Below are positions 7,356 to 14,414 of a DNA stretch of 19,385 nucleotides, one piece after another. The notes below the pieces were generated by a model that ran no database searches, had not been told where the DNA came from, and worked only from the letters and a program-made list of their open reading frames with translations. The stretch is from an uncultured Eubacteriales bacterium. Its GTDB lineage: Bacteria; Bacillota; Clostridia; Christensenellales; Borkfalkiaceae. The stretch covers positions 1-19,385 of the forward strand of contig CADBSX010000031.1 of NCBI GenBank assembly GCA_902797515.1, written 5' to 3'. The translations under genes were made by a program, and so were the position numbers. Position 1 is the first letter of the stretch. Each line of letters opens with the position of its first letter.

Positions 7356-7381
7356 ACTTTACTGCTTTAAAGCGATAAAGT
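7356..7381. promoter_or_regulatory. operator copy 2, 26-bp imperfect palindrome
   Basis: ACTTTA, two bases, GCTTTAAAGC, two bases, TAAAGT: a 26-bp palindrome broken only at the two dinucleotides (22 of 26 symmetric). It can also be read as four CTTTA/TAAAG quarter-sites. It sits between the expected transcription start and the ribosome site of the lipoprotein gene, 43 bases after copy 1. Confidence 0.7.
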
Positions 7382-7398
7382 AAAAAGGAGAAAGAAAA

Positions 7399-8175
7399 AT
7401 GAAGAAATTTATTACTGTTTTGCTTTCGGCGGCTCTCGCCGTATGTTGCTTTTCGGGGCTTATCTCGTGCAAGAAGACGGATAAACTCGTTCTCGGATTC
7501 GACGCGGAATTTCCGCCTTACGGATACGAGAAGAACGGCGAGTACGTCGGTTTCGATATAGAGTACGCTAAAAAAGTCTGCGGAAATCTCGGATACGAAC
7601 TCGAACTCAAACCTATCGACTGGGATTCCAAAGACGCGATGCTCGAACAGGGCGCGATAGATTTTATCTGGAACGGCTTTACTTACGAGGGCAGAGAGAC
7701 CGAATACGAGTGGACGGTGAGGTATCTCGATAACAGTATCGTAGTCCTCGTCCTTTCGGGATCGGGAATAGAAACTCTCGACGACCTTTCGGGCAAGAAA
7801 GTCGCGGTGCAGAGCGATTCTTCGGGCGAGGCGGCTTTGGAAGAAAACGAGGAACTCACGGCTACCTTTGACGGCGGAAAGTATTCCGTCGAGCCCGATT
7901 ACGTCGCTGCTTATACCAAACTCAAAGCGGGCGGTTACGACGCGATAGCGGTGGACGTAGGCGTCGCGAAATATCTTAAATCGACTGACGCGTCGCTCGT
8001 GATATTGGACGAAGAAGTCGCGAGCGAGACTTACGGCGTAGGCTTTAAGAAAGGAAATAAAGAACTTTGCTCGAAGATATCCGCCGAGATGGAAAAGGTC
8101 GGAAAAGACGAGGCGTTCATAAAGGGACTTTGCGAAAAGTACGGCGTTGATTATAACGCGTTCTTATTGAAATAA
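7399..8175 (+). CDS. polar amino acid ABC transporter, solute-binding lipoprotein
   Basis: A 258-residue family 3 solute-binding protein anchored outside the membrane. The signal peptide (KK then a hydrophobic stretch) ends in a lipobox LISC with the lipidated Cys24. The mature domain starts LVLGFDAEFPPYGYEKNGEYVG, the typical opening of amino acid binding proteins; a ligand-carboxylate arginine is seen in TYEGRETEY, and a ligand-amino aspartate in AVDVGVAKYL. Length is standard. AAAGGAG lies seven to eight bases before the ATG. It is the first gene of a three-gene importer with its own regulated promoter. The family covers Gln, His, Arg, cystine and others; the exact ligand cannot be told here. 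Confidence 0.93.
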   Translation: MKKFITVLLSAALAVCCFSGLISCKKTDKLVLGFDAEFPPYGYEKNGEYVGFDIEYAKKVCGNLGYELELKPIDWDSKDAMLEQGAIDFIWNGFTYEGRETEYEWTVRYLDNSIVVLVLSGSGIETLDDLSGKKVAVQSDSSGEAALEENEELTATFDGGKYSVEPDYVAAYTKLKAGGYDAIAVDVGVAKYLKSTDASLVILDEEVASETYGVGFKKGNKELCSKISAEMEKVGKDEAFIKGLCEKYGVDYNAFLLK

Positions 8176-8189
8176 TTCGGTTGACAAAA

Positions 8190-8855
8190 ATGAATTTTTG
8201 GGATATACTGTGGAATATGAGAAACGGTTTGTTTACGACCGTTTCCATATTCTTTTTAACTCTTATAATATCTCTTCCTCTCGGGCTTTTAGTCTGTTTC
8301 GGAAGGATGAGCAGAATAAAGCCCGTCGCCGCGTTTTTCGGATTTTTTATTTCCGTGATGCGCGGCACGCCCCTTATGCTGCAACTTTTCGTCGTTTACT
8401 TTTTGCCGTTCTACGCGTTCGGGATCAAACTCAAATTTATGGGCGAAAATTGGCTTTTCATATCGGTCGTTATCGGTTTTTCGGTAAACTATTCGGCGTA
8501 TTTCGCGGAGATTTACCGCAGCGGGATAAATTCCGTTCCGGAAGGTCAGCGCGAGGCGGCGAAGGCTTTGGGGCTTACGAGAGGAAGGACTTTTTTCGCG
8601 ATAATTCTTCCGCAGGTGTTAAGGAATATCCTTCCCGCCGTCACCAACGAGATAATAACGCTCGTAAAGGACACGTCTCTCGCGTTCGCGATAGGACAGG
8701 CGGAAATGTTCACCGCGGCTAAAAGACTCGCGTCGAAAGAAGTCAGTATGCTGCCTTACGCGGCGGCGGCGCTTATCTATTACGCGTTCAATCTCGCCGT
8801 GGCGTACGTTATGTCGAGGATAGAGAAGAGAACGCGCAGGTACGCGGTAAGGTGA
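8190..8855 (+). CDS. polar amino acid ABC transporter, permease
   Basis: A membrane protein of the HisM/GlnP type with about five predicted segments. The conserved GTPLMLQLFVVYF near the start, and the EAA loop that docks on the ATPase (EGQREAAKALGLTRGRTFFAIILPQVLRN), are both clear, as is the later EIITLVKDTSLA motif. Start choice: a TTG at 8181 is in frame and would add three residues, but neither it nor the ATG at 8190 has a good ribosome site; the ATG is preferred because family members usually start at such a short amphipathic leader. The ATPase ribosome site overlaps the end of this gene, implying coupling. Confidence 0.92.
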   Translation: MNFWDILWNMRNGLFTTVSIFFLTLIISLPLGLLVCFGRMSRIKPVAAFFGFFISVMRGTPLMLQLFVVYFLPFYAFGIKLKFMGENWLFISVVIGFSVNYSAYFAEIYRSGINSVPEGQREAAKALGLTRGRTFFAIILPQVLRNILPAVTNEIITLVKDTSLAFAIGQAEMFTAAKRLASKEVSMLPYAAAALIYYAFNLAVAYVMSRIEKRTRRYAVR

Positions 8856-8857
8856 GG
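8851..8857 (+). promoter_or_regulatory. ribosome site deciding the ATPase start
   Basis: GGTGAGG lies six bases before the ATG at 8864. An in-frame GTG at 8852 falls inside this site and overlaps the permease stop, but has no ribosome site of its own at proper spacing, so the ATG is preferred. Confidence 0.65.
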
Positions 8858-8863
8858 TCGGAT

Positions 8864-9664
8864 ATGGCGTTTCTCGAAGTGAAAGGTTTAAAAAAGAGTT
8901 ATAAGGATTTCACCGCGTTGAACGGAATATCATTTTCGGTCGAAAAAGGCGAAGTCGCGGCGGTAATCGGTTCGTCGGGCGCGGGGAAAACGACGCTTTT
9001 ACGGTGTCTCGACTTTCTCGAAAACGCGGACGGCGGGGAAATAATACTCGACGGCAAAACGCTCACCGAAGGCGGACCTTTGAGTGAAAGAGAGGCGAGA
9101 GAAAAGAGGCTCGGTTTCGGGCTGGTTTTCCAATCGTTCAATCTTTTTCCGCACTTCACGGTAAAAAAGAACGTAGTTTACAGCGCGATAAAGAGGGCGA
9201 AGGAAGATATTGCGGTATCCGGAAAGGGAATAAAGGCTCTTAAAGAGAAGAGGAAGAAACTCGCGGAAAAAAAGGCGGAAATAAACGCCGAGGCGGACGC
9301 TCTTCTCGGAAAATTCGGACTTTCCGAAAAAGCGGACGCGTATCCCGCGTCGCTTTCCGGCGGACAACAACAGAGGGCGGCGATAGCCCGCGCTATGATA
9401 CTCAGACCGAAAATACTTTTATTCGACGAGCCGACGAGCGCGCTCGATCCCGCGCTCACGGGCGAGATAGTAAACGTTATAAAAGACCTGAAAAGCGACG
9501 GCGCGACAATGCTTATAGTAACTCACGATATGGCTTTCGCGGAAAAGGTGTCGGACAAAATAATTTTCGTGAGCGACGGAAAAGTAGTCGAAGAAGGTCG
9601 GACGGAAGAGATATTTTCCGCGCCGAAAACCGAAGAACTGAAAAACTTTATCAATAGTTTTTAA
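8864..9664 (+). CDS. polar amino acid ABC transporter, ATPase with internal insert
   Basis: A 266-residue ABC ATPase of the GlnQ/HisP type. Walker A GSSGAGKTT (36-44), the Q-loop FQSFNLFPH (about 89-97), signature LSGGQQQR (164-171), Walker B ILLFDEP (184-190) and the switch histidine in VTHD (221) are all intact, so it should hydrolyse ATP. The length exceeds the usual 240-250 because of a lysine/glutamate-rich helical stretch of roughly 25-30 residues between about 110 and 142, after the Q-loop and before the helix leading to the signature. That is the region facing the permease, so it may alter coupling. Cotranscribed with the lipoprotein and permease genes. Confidence 0.94.
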   Translation: MAFLEVKGLKKSYKDFTALNGISFSVEKGEVAAVIGSSGAGKTTLLRCLDFLENADGGEIILDGKTLTEGGPLSEREAREKRLGFGLVFQSFNLFPHFTVKKNVVYSAIKRAKEDIAVSGKGIKALKEKRKKLAEKKAEINAEADALLGKFGLSEKADAYPASLSGGQQQRAAIARAMILRPKILLFDEPTSALDPALTGEIVNVIKDLKSDGATMLIVTHDMAFAEKVSDKIIFVSDGKVVEEGRTEEIFSAPKTEELKNFINSF

Positions 9665-9677
9665 AAAGGGAAAGTAT

Positions 9678-9959
9678 ATGCGAAAGGACGAAGAGAAAGA
9701 GATAAGAGAACTCTACGAAACCGTATTGAAACTGAAAACGGTCAAGGACTGCGAAATGCTTTTCGAGGATATGTGCACTAAAAACGAAATATCCGCGATG
9801 GCGCAGAGGATAAGGGCGGCTAAACTTTTGAAAGAGGGCAATACTTACGGACAGGTGATAGCGGCGACGGAAATATCTTCCGCGACTTTGAGCAGAGTTT
9901 CCAAATGCCTCAAATACGGCGCAGGTTATCAAAAATTCGTCGGTGAAGAGGAAAAATAA
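9678..9959 (+). CDS. YerC/YecD family TrpR-like regulator
   Basis: A 93-residue protein of the YerC/YecD family, which shares the helix-turn-helix fold of the Trp repressor. Characteristic segments are the N-terminal helix (ELYETVLKLKTVKDCEMLFEDMCT, with the TxxE/C pattern), the EISAMAQRIRAAKLLKEGNTYGQV core, and the recognition part EISSATLSRVSKCLKYGAGY. Family members are small DNA-binding proteins of the Bacillota whose ligands and targets are mostly undefined. It starts 13 bases after the ATPase stop with an AGGGAAAG ribosome site, so it belongs to the transporter operon. Its inclusion suggests an amino acid-related regulatory link, but this is inference. Confidence 0.9.
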   Translation: MRKDEEKEIRELYETVLKLKTVKDCEMLFEDMCTKNEISAMAQRIRAAKLLKEGNTYGQVIAATEISSATLSRVSKCLKYGAGYQKFVGEEEK

Positions 9960-9974
9960 ACAGGACTTTATTTT

Positions 9975-10805
9975 ATGGACGGGAAAACGATAGTAATTAC
10001 GGGCGCGAGCGACGGAATAGGCGCTGCGGCGGCGAGAGAACTCAAAAGACGCGGCGAAAACGTCGTGATCTGCGGCAGGAACAGGGAAAAGACGGAAAGG
10101 ATCGCGGCGGAACTCGGCGCGCCCTGTCATCTGGCGGATTATTCGAGGCTTTCGGAAGTCAAAAGGCTTGCGGAAGAACTCAAAGAATACGACAGGATAG
10201 ACGTACTTTGCAATAACGCCGGCGGCGTGCTCGGAGACAGAGCCGTGACCGAGGACGGATTTGAAAAGACCTTTCAGGTGAACGTCCTCGGCGGTTTTTT
10301 GCTCACTCGCCTTTTATTCGGTAAACTTACCGAAAGCAACGCGACGATCATACAGACTTCGAGCATAGCCGCGAATCTTTTCGGTTCGGATTTCCGCGCG
10401 GACGATCTTCAGAACGAAAAGAACTATTCGGCGGTGAAGGCATACGGTTACGGGAAACTGTGCGACGCGCTTTTGACGCGCGAACTCGCGAAGAGGTACG
10501 GCGATAAAATAAACGCGGTGGCGTTCGAGCCCGGCGTGGTGAGGACCAATTTCGCCGCCGAGGGAAAGGGATTTATTAAATTCTGTTATCATACGCCTCT
10601 TAAATATTTCTTTACCATAACGCCGAAAAAGAGCGCGGAAAGGCTTGTTAAACTCGCTTTGGGAGAAGCGGGAAAAGACTTCGTAACGGGCGAAACTTAC
10701 GGCAAGAAAAAGCCTATGAAATTCAAATTCAAAGACGAAGGCGGCGAGGCTGCGAAAACTCTCTTCGACGAGTGCGTCAGACTGACCGACCGATTTATAG
10801 TATAA
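9975..10805 (+). CDS. short-chain dehydrogenase/reductase (SDR)
   Basis: A 276-residue classical SDR oxidoreductase. The Rossmann glycine motif TGASDGIG (9-16), the NNAGG motif (80-84), a catalytic serine in QTSSIA (about 129-130) and the YxxxK pair Tyr157/Lys161 (AYGYGKLCDALLTREL) are all present. An Arg after the second strand (CGRNREK) favours NADP(H). The segment around Tyr157 and the extra residues before it resemble the retinol dehydrogenase-like group of SDRs, but the substrate is unknown. The ribosome site is AGGA at 9962-9965. It is the last gene before the strong terminator at 10811-10849. Confidence 0.9.
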   Translation: MDGKTIVITGASDGIGAAAARELKRRGENVVICGRNREKTERIAAELGAPCHLADYSRLSEVKRLAEELKEYDRIDVLCNNAGGVLGDRAVTEDGFEKTFQVNVLGGFLLTRLLFGKLTESNATIIQTSSIAANLFGSDFRADDLQNEKNYSAVKAYGYGKLCDALLTRELAKRYGDKINAVAFEPGVVRTNFAAEGKGFIKFCYHTPLKYFFTITPKKSAERLVKLALGEAGKDFVTGETYGKKKPMKFKFKDEGGEAAKTLFDECVRLTDRFIV

Positions 10806-10810
10806 CGATA

Positions 10811-10849
10811 AACCGCCCCGAAAAGCGTTCGCTTTTCGGGGCGGTTTTT
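10811..10849 (+). terminator. strong intrinsic terminator after the SDR gene
   Basis: A 16-bp perfect stem (arms 10811-10826 and 10831-10846) with a four-base GTTC loop, running into five T bases. It begins six bases after the SDR stop. It also faces the convergent RpiR-family gene on the minus strand, where only a short U-run would follow, so action in that direction is probably weaker. Confidence 0.95.
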
Positions 10850-10872
10850 AAGCGTTTTGAAACAAGCCGTTT

Positions 10873-11706
10873 TCAGTATTTTTTCTGTCGGAGCGCGGAT
10901 TCCGTTTTCGCTATCTCTTCTTCGGCTTTTCCGAGGCGGCAGGCGAGATATGAATAAATCGTATCGACTATGGCGAGTTGCGCTATCCTCGAACTTAAAC
11001 CGAGTATTCTGTAATTCATCTCGTCCGAAACCGTTTCGAGAACTATATCGCTCGCTTTGTCTATAGGCGATTTCCCCTTGTGCGTGAGAGCGACGGTAGT
11101 CGCGCCGTTCTGTTTAGCGGTTTTCAGCGCCTCGACTATATCTTTCGACTGTCCCGAATGCGAAACGCCTATCGCGACGCTTTTTCCGTCGGCGTGCGCG
11201 GCGGCTATCGCCTGCATATGATTGTCGGTATAAGCGGTCGCGTTAAGTCCGAGACGGAGCATCTTATGCGCCGCGTCGATGCAGACGGACGCCGAATTTC
11301 CGAGCCCGAATATCATAATTCTGTCCGCGGAAAGTATCTTTTCGCACGCTTTTTCGAGCGCGCCGCCGTCTATCGAATTTTTGGTTTTTTCCAGAGAACA
11401 GTATATATCGTCGCAGACTTTTCCGAATATTTTATACGCGGAATCGTCTTTTTTAATGTTTTCGCTCACAGGTTTGACTTCCGTTTCGGACGCGACTGCG
11501 AGTTTTAATCCCTGATAACCGTCGAAACCGAGTTTTTTCGCGAACCGCACCGCCGTAGCCTCGCTGACGGCGCACTCGTCCGCAAGTTCCGTTATATAGA
11601 GCGAAATAAGTCTCCGCGGATTTTCCATAACGAAATCCGCGATCTTTTTTTCCGTCTTGCTGAAAGAGTCGTAAAGTATTTTTATTTTAAGAAGAGTTTT
11701 TTCCAT
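10873..11706 (-). CDS. RpiR/MurR-family transcriptional regulator (HTH + SIS)
   Basis: A 277-residue sugar-phosphate-responsive regulator. The N-terminal RpiR helix-turn-helix covers about residues 1-77 (FSKTEKKIADFVMENP, then ELADECAVSEATAVRFAKKLGFDGYQGLK, both typical of the family). A SIS domain follows at about 110-245 with GLGNSASVCIDAAHKML and VSHSGQSKDIVEAL, which binds phosphosugars in relatives. Length is standard (about 280). It is divergent from the polyol/sugar-acid catabolic operon starting at 11883. Two related 17-bp palindromic sites lie in the 176-base gap between them, one beside its own promoter and one over the operon promoter. It is thus the likely local repressor or activator of that operon. 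Confidence 0.93.
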   Translation of the reverse strand: MEKTLLKIKILYDSFSKTEKKIADFVMENPRRLISLYITELADECAVSEATAVRFAKKLGFDGYQGLKLAVASETEVKPVSENIKKDDSAYKIFGKVCDDIYCSLEKTKNSIDGGALEKACEKILSADRIMIFGLGNSASVCIDAAHKMLRLGLNATAYTDNHMQAIAAAHADGKSVAIGVSHSGQSKDIVEALKTAKQNGATTVALTHKGKSPIDKASDIVLETVSDEMNYRILGLSSRIAQLAIVDTIYSYLACRLGKAEEEIAKTESALRQKKY

Positions 11707-11738
11707 TTTTTCGCCGACCGTTAATTATTTTCGTTTAG

Positions 11739-11767
11739 AGTATATCAAAAATTAAAATAAATGTCAA
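11739..11767 (-). promoter_or_regulatory. sigma-A promoter of the RpiR-family gene
   Basis: On the minus strand: perfect TTGACA (plus-strand 11762-11767), a 17-base spacer, and TATACT (plus-strand 11739-11744). Transcription would start near 11732, about 26 bases before the ATG. Operator copy A (11771-11787) lies just upstream of the -35. Confidence 0.75.
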
Positions 11768-11770
11768 ATT

Positions 11771-11787
11771 TTAAAAATAATTTTCAA
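11771..11787. promoter_or_regulatory. putative RpiR operator, copy A
   Basis: TTAAAAATAATTTTCAA, an imperfect palindrome identical to copy B (11805-11821) at 15 of 17 positions. It lies directly upstream of the -35 of the regulator gene promoter. Confidence 0.6.
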
Positions 11788-11801
11788 AAAACGGATTGAA
11801 A

Positions 11802-11831
11802 TTGTTGAAAATCATTTTCAAATATGATAAT
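11802..11831 (+). promoter_or_regulatory. probable promoter of the catabolic operon
   Basis: GATAAT (11826-11831) or TATGAT (11823-11828) can serve as -10. The -35 is uncertain: TTGTTG (11802-11807) is 18 bases from GATAAT, and TTGAAA (11805-11810) is 15 away. The uncertain -35 overlaps operator copy B. Confidence 0.4.
11805..11821. promoter_or_regulatory. putative RpiR operator, copy B
   Basis: TTGAAAATCATTTTCAA, a perfect palindrome apart from its central base. Its centre is 34 bases from that of copy A, close to three helical turns, so both copies face the same side of the DNA. It overlaps the likely -35 region of the rightward catabolic operon. A half-site TGAAAAT recurs at 11839-11845. 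Confidence 0.7.
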
Positions 11832-11882
11832 ATATATATGAAAATATAAAGGCAAAAACGAAAACGGTTTACAGGAGAGGAT

Positions 11883-13307
11883 ATGAACGACTTTTTATTT
11901 ACGCAAGTCCTTACGGAACTCGAAGACGCGGTCGGCAGAGAAAACTGTTCGACGAGCGAAATAGACAAAGTGACGCACAGCGTCGATTATTTCTGGCTGT
12001 CGCGCATGTGGGCGGACAGAGGCAGAAGGATGCCCGAGGCGGATTTCGTCGTATCGCCGAAAGACGCGCGCGAAACGTCGAAAGTAATGAAGATTGCGAA
12101 CTATTACAAGATCCCCGTCACGACTTGGGGGGGAGGCGGCGGAACGCAGGGCGGCGCGATCCCCGTCGCGGGCGGCATACTTCTCGACACGAAGAGGATG
12201 TGCGAGATATACGAGATAAACGAAGAGGGGATGTATATCGAGTGCGGCGCGGGCGCGATATATAAACACGTCGAATGGGCGGCTAACGAAAGGGGATATT
12301 GCACGATGCATTATCCTTCGTCGCTCACGTGTTCGACCGTCGGCGGATTTCTGGCGCACAGGGGCATAGGAGTAGTCTCGACCAAATACGGCAAGATAGA
12401 CGATATGGTGCTGAAAATGGAAGTGGTGCTTCCGAACGGCGATATAATAGAGACTTCGCCCGCGCCAAAACATGCGGCGGGACCGGATCTCAATCAGATA
12501 TTCATAGGCTCGGAAGGAACTCTCGGCGTAATAACGAAGGCGCAGATGCGCATATACGATCAGCCCGAAACGCGGCGTTTCAGAGGATTTCTCTTTAAAG
12601 ACCTGTCGTCGGCTTTTAAAGCGTCGAGGGAAATTTTACAGAAATTCAAACCTTCGGTAATGCGCCTTTACGACGAGGCGGAAACGGCGAGTTTAATAAA
12701 GAAGATAGTCGGAGTCGAAAGAAAAGGCGCGTTTATGAACGTTGCGTACGAGGGCGTAAAAGAACTCGTGGACGTCGAAGAAAAAATACTTCTCTCGACT
12801 TTTAAAAAATACGGCGCGGAGGACCTCGGCAGCGAGTACGGCGAAAAGTGGTGGAAAGAGAAGATAACTTTCTTTTATCCCGGGCATATGATGGATCTTC
12901 CGCAGATGTTCGGAACGATGGACACGATCGCGCCTTACGACAAGATAGAAAAGATATATCGGGCGATGAAAGAGGCGATAGAGACGAATTTCCCGCAGGC
13001 TAAATTCATAGCGCATTTCTCACACTGGTACGAGTGGGGCTGTATGGTTTACGATCGGTTTATAATCGACGGAAAAGACGTTCCCGAAGATCCGCGCGAG
13101 GCTATGCGACTTCACAACGCGATATGGAATTTAGGCGTTCGGACGGCGATAGCGAACGGCGGCGTGGTAAACGATCACCACGGCGTTGGAATAAAACTCG
13201 GGCGTCTTATGAAAGAGCAGTACGGCCCCGCGATGCAGGTATTCGAGGGCATCAAAAAATCTCTCGATCCGAACGGGATAATGAATCCGTTCAAACTCGG
13301 TTTGTAA
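11883..13307 (+). CDS. FAD-binding oxidoreductase, GlcD / alkyl-DHAP synthase-like
   Basis: A 474-residue flavoprotein of the VAO/PCMH superfamily. An N-terminal FAD-binding domain (about 50-230) shows the pyrophosphate loop TTWGGGGGTQGG (80-91), then SSLTCSTVGGFLAHRGIG (146-163) and IFIGSEGTLGVIT (207-218). A C-terminal FAD-oxidase domain ends in NDHHGVG (about 428-434) and LDPNGIMNPFKLG. The HHGVG motif resembles alkyldihydroxyacetonephosphate synthase; the C-terminal tail is shared with glycolate and D-lactate dehydrogenases. It probably oxidises a hydroxy-acid or polyol carbon. A strong AGGAGAGG ribosome site precedes the ATG. It leads the operon, is followed at once by a ferredoxin-type protein, and shares the operon with a fused ETF, so electrons probably leave through these rather than to oxygen. 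The substrate is unknown. Confidence 0.9.
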   Translation: MNDFLFTQVLTELEDAVGRENCSTSEIDKVTHSVDYFWLSRMWADRGRRMPEADFVVSPKDARETSKVMKIANYYKIPVTTWGGGGGTQGGAIPVAGGILLDTKRMCEIYEINEEGMYIECGAGAIYKHVEWAANERGYCTMHYPSSLTCSTVGGFLAHRGIGVVSTKYGKIDDMVLKMEVVLPNGDIIETSPAPKHAAGPDLNQIFIGSEGTLGVITKAQMRIYDQPETRRFRGFLFKDLSSAFKASREILQKFKPSVMRLYDEAETASLIKKIVGVERKGAFMNVAYEGVKELVDVEEKILLSTFKKYGAEDLGSEYGEKWWKEKITFFYPGHMMDLPQMFGTMDTIAPYDKIEKIYRAMKEAIETNFPQAKFIAHFSHWYEWGCMVYDRFIIDGKDVPEDPREAMRLHNAIWNLGVRTAIANGGVVNDHHGVGIKLGRLMKEQYGPAMQVFEGIKKSLDPNGIMNPFKLGL

Positions 13308-13317
13308 GGAGAACGTA

Positions 13318-14397
13318 ATGATGAATATATCCGAAAAAGCGAAAAAAACGATAGACAGTTGCAGATTTTGCTGGATGTGCCGTCACGTCTGCCCGATAGG
13401 GAACGCCACGGGACAAGAGAGAAACACGGCGCGGGCGCGGGCTCTCGGCTCGTCGCTCGTCGCGAGGGGCGCGGAAGAAATAAAAGTCATCGCCGCCAAC
13501 GTTTACGAGTGCGCGCTCTGCGGCGCTTGCACGAACAACTGCGTTACGGGTTGGGATCCGAAAACTTTTATAATCGAGGAAAGACGGGAAATAATTCTCG
13601 AAAACGCCGCGCCGGAATATATAAAAGCGTTGCTAAAAAAATACTTTGAAACGGGCAATATATACGGTAAAAAGGCGGACGGTATTCCCGAAACCGCGTA
13701 CGGCGGCGGCGAAGAAATACTTTTCGTCGCGGGGACGGACGCGGTCGTAAACGCGCCCGAAAACGCAGTAAACGCGCTTGCGCTTATAAAAAAAGCGGGC
13801 GAAAGAGTTTCGTTTATAAAAAATCAGGACAGCGGCGCGGCTCTTTATTTTCTGACGGGAAAAACGCGGGAAACGGAAGAGGCGGCGAAGAGATTTGCGG
13901 AAGATATAAAGGGATATAAGAAAATAGTTTTCTACGATCCGACGGACCTCGCGCTCGTTTCGCACGAATACAAAGAGTGGGGAATAGAAATAAGCGGAAA
14001 CGCGGTATCTTTTAACGAATACTTGCTTTATTTGACGGAGAGTGGTAAACTTAAACCGAAGAAGAGCGGAAAGAGGTATTCTTTGCAGGACAATTACGCT
14101 TACGCCAGAGACCTCGACGACGCGGAAACGGGCAGAAAACTTATAGAAAAGGTCGGCGAAAACAAAGATATGCTGCTTTGCGGAAAAGAGGCGAACTTCG
14201 CGGGAAGTCTTATTATGAACGAGTATATGCCGGAAGTTATGAAAAAAGTCGCGGAAAACAGATGGCGCGACGCAATAAATTCCGATTGCGAAACTCTCGT
14301 TACCGAAAGTCCGTCGGAATACGTTATGCTTAAAAAGACCGAACCTGAAGGCAAGAGAGTTATAACCGTCGAAGAAATGCTCGCGGAAAATCTATAA
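13318..14397 (+). CDS. GlcF-like Fe-S protein with cysteine-less C-terminal half
   Basis: A 359-residue protein with two N-terminal [4Fe-4S] motifs: Cys15, 18, 21, 25 (CRFCWMCRHVCP) and Cys65, 68, 71, 75 (CALCGACTNNC), as in the GlcF/LutA/HdrC-type electron carriers. After about residue 130 the protein follows the pattern of the two CCG (HdrB-like) modules but the cysteines are gone: VAGTDAV stands where a PGC would be, QDSGAAL for CCG, YDPTDLAL for ACATC, CGKEANFAG (288-296) for the second CCG, and TESPSEYVML (329-338) for ACPFC. Only Cys288 and Cys324 remain. It follows the FAD oxidoreductase by ten bases with AAGGAG before ATGATG; the second ATG is also possible. Likely role: electron transfer from the flavin subunit, probably towards the ETF. 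Confidence 0.85.
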   Translation: MMNISEKAKKTIDSCRFCWMCRHVCPIGNATGQERNTARARALGSSLVARGAEEIKVIAANVYECALCGACTNNCVTGWDPKTFIIEERREIILENAAPEYIKALLKKYFETGNIYGKKADGIPETAYGGGEEILFVAGTDAVVNAPENAVNALALIKKAGERVSFIKNQDSGAALYFLTGKTRETEEAAKRFAEDIKGYKKIVFYDPTDLALVSHEYKEWGIEISGNAVSFNEYLLYLTESGKLKPKKSGKRYSLQDNYAYARDLDDAETGRKLIEKVGENKDMLLCGKEANFAGSLIMNEYMPEVMKKVAENRWRDAINSDCETLVTESPSEYVMLKKTEPEGKRVITVEEMLAENL

Positions 14398-14414
14398 ATT
14401 AAGAGGATACGAAA

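Noticed and set aside
7203..7398. Possible T-box or riboswitch leader before the amino acid transporter
   Set aside because: The leader after the predicted start is only about 50 bases, has no T-box sequence or specifier stem, and its structure is explained by DNA palindromes.
11883..13307. Calling the FAD oxidoreductase a true alkyl-DHAP synthase (ether lipid)
   Set aside because: The HHGVG motif is shared, but the operon context (Fe-S protein, ETF, sugar kinases, aldolase) points to catabolic oxidation and no lipid genes are nearby.
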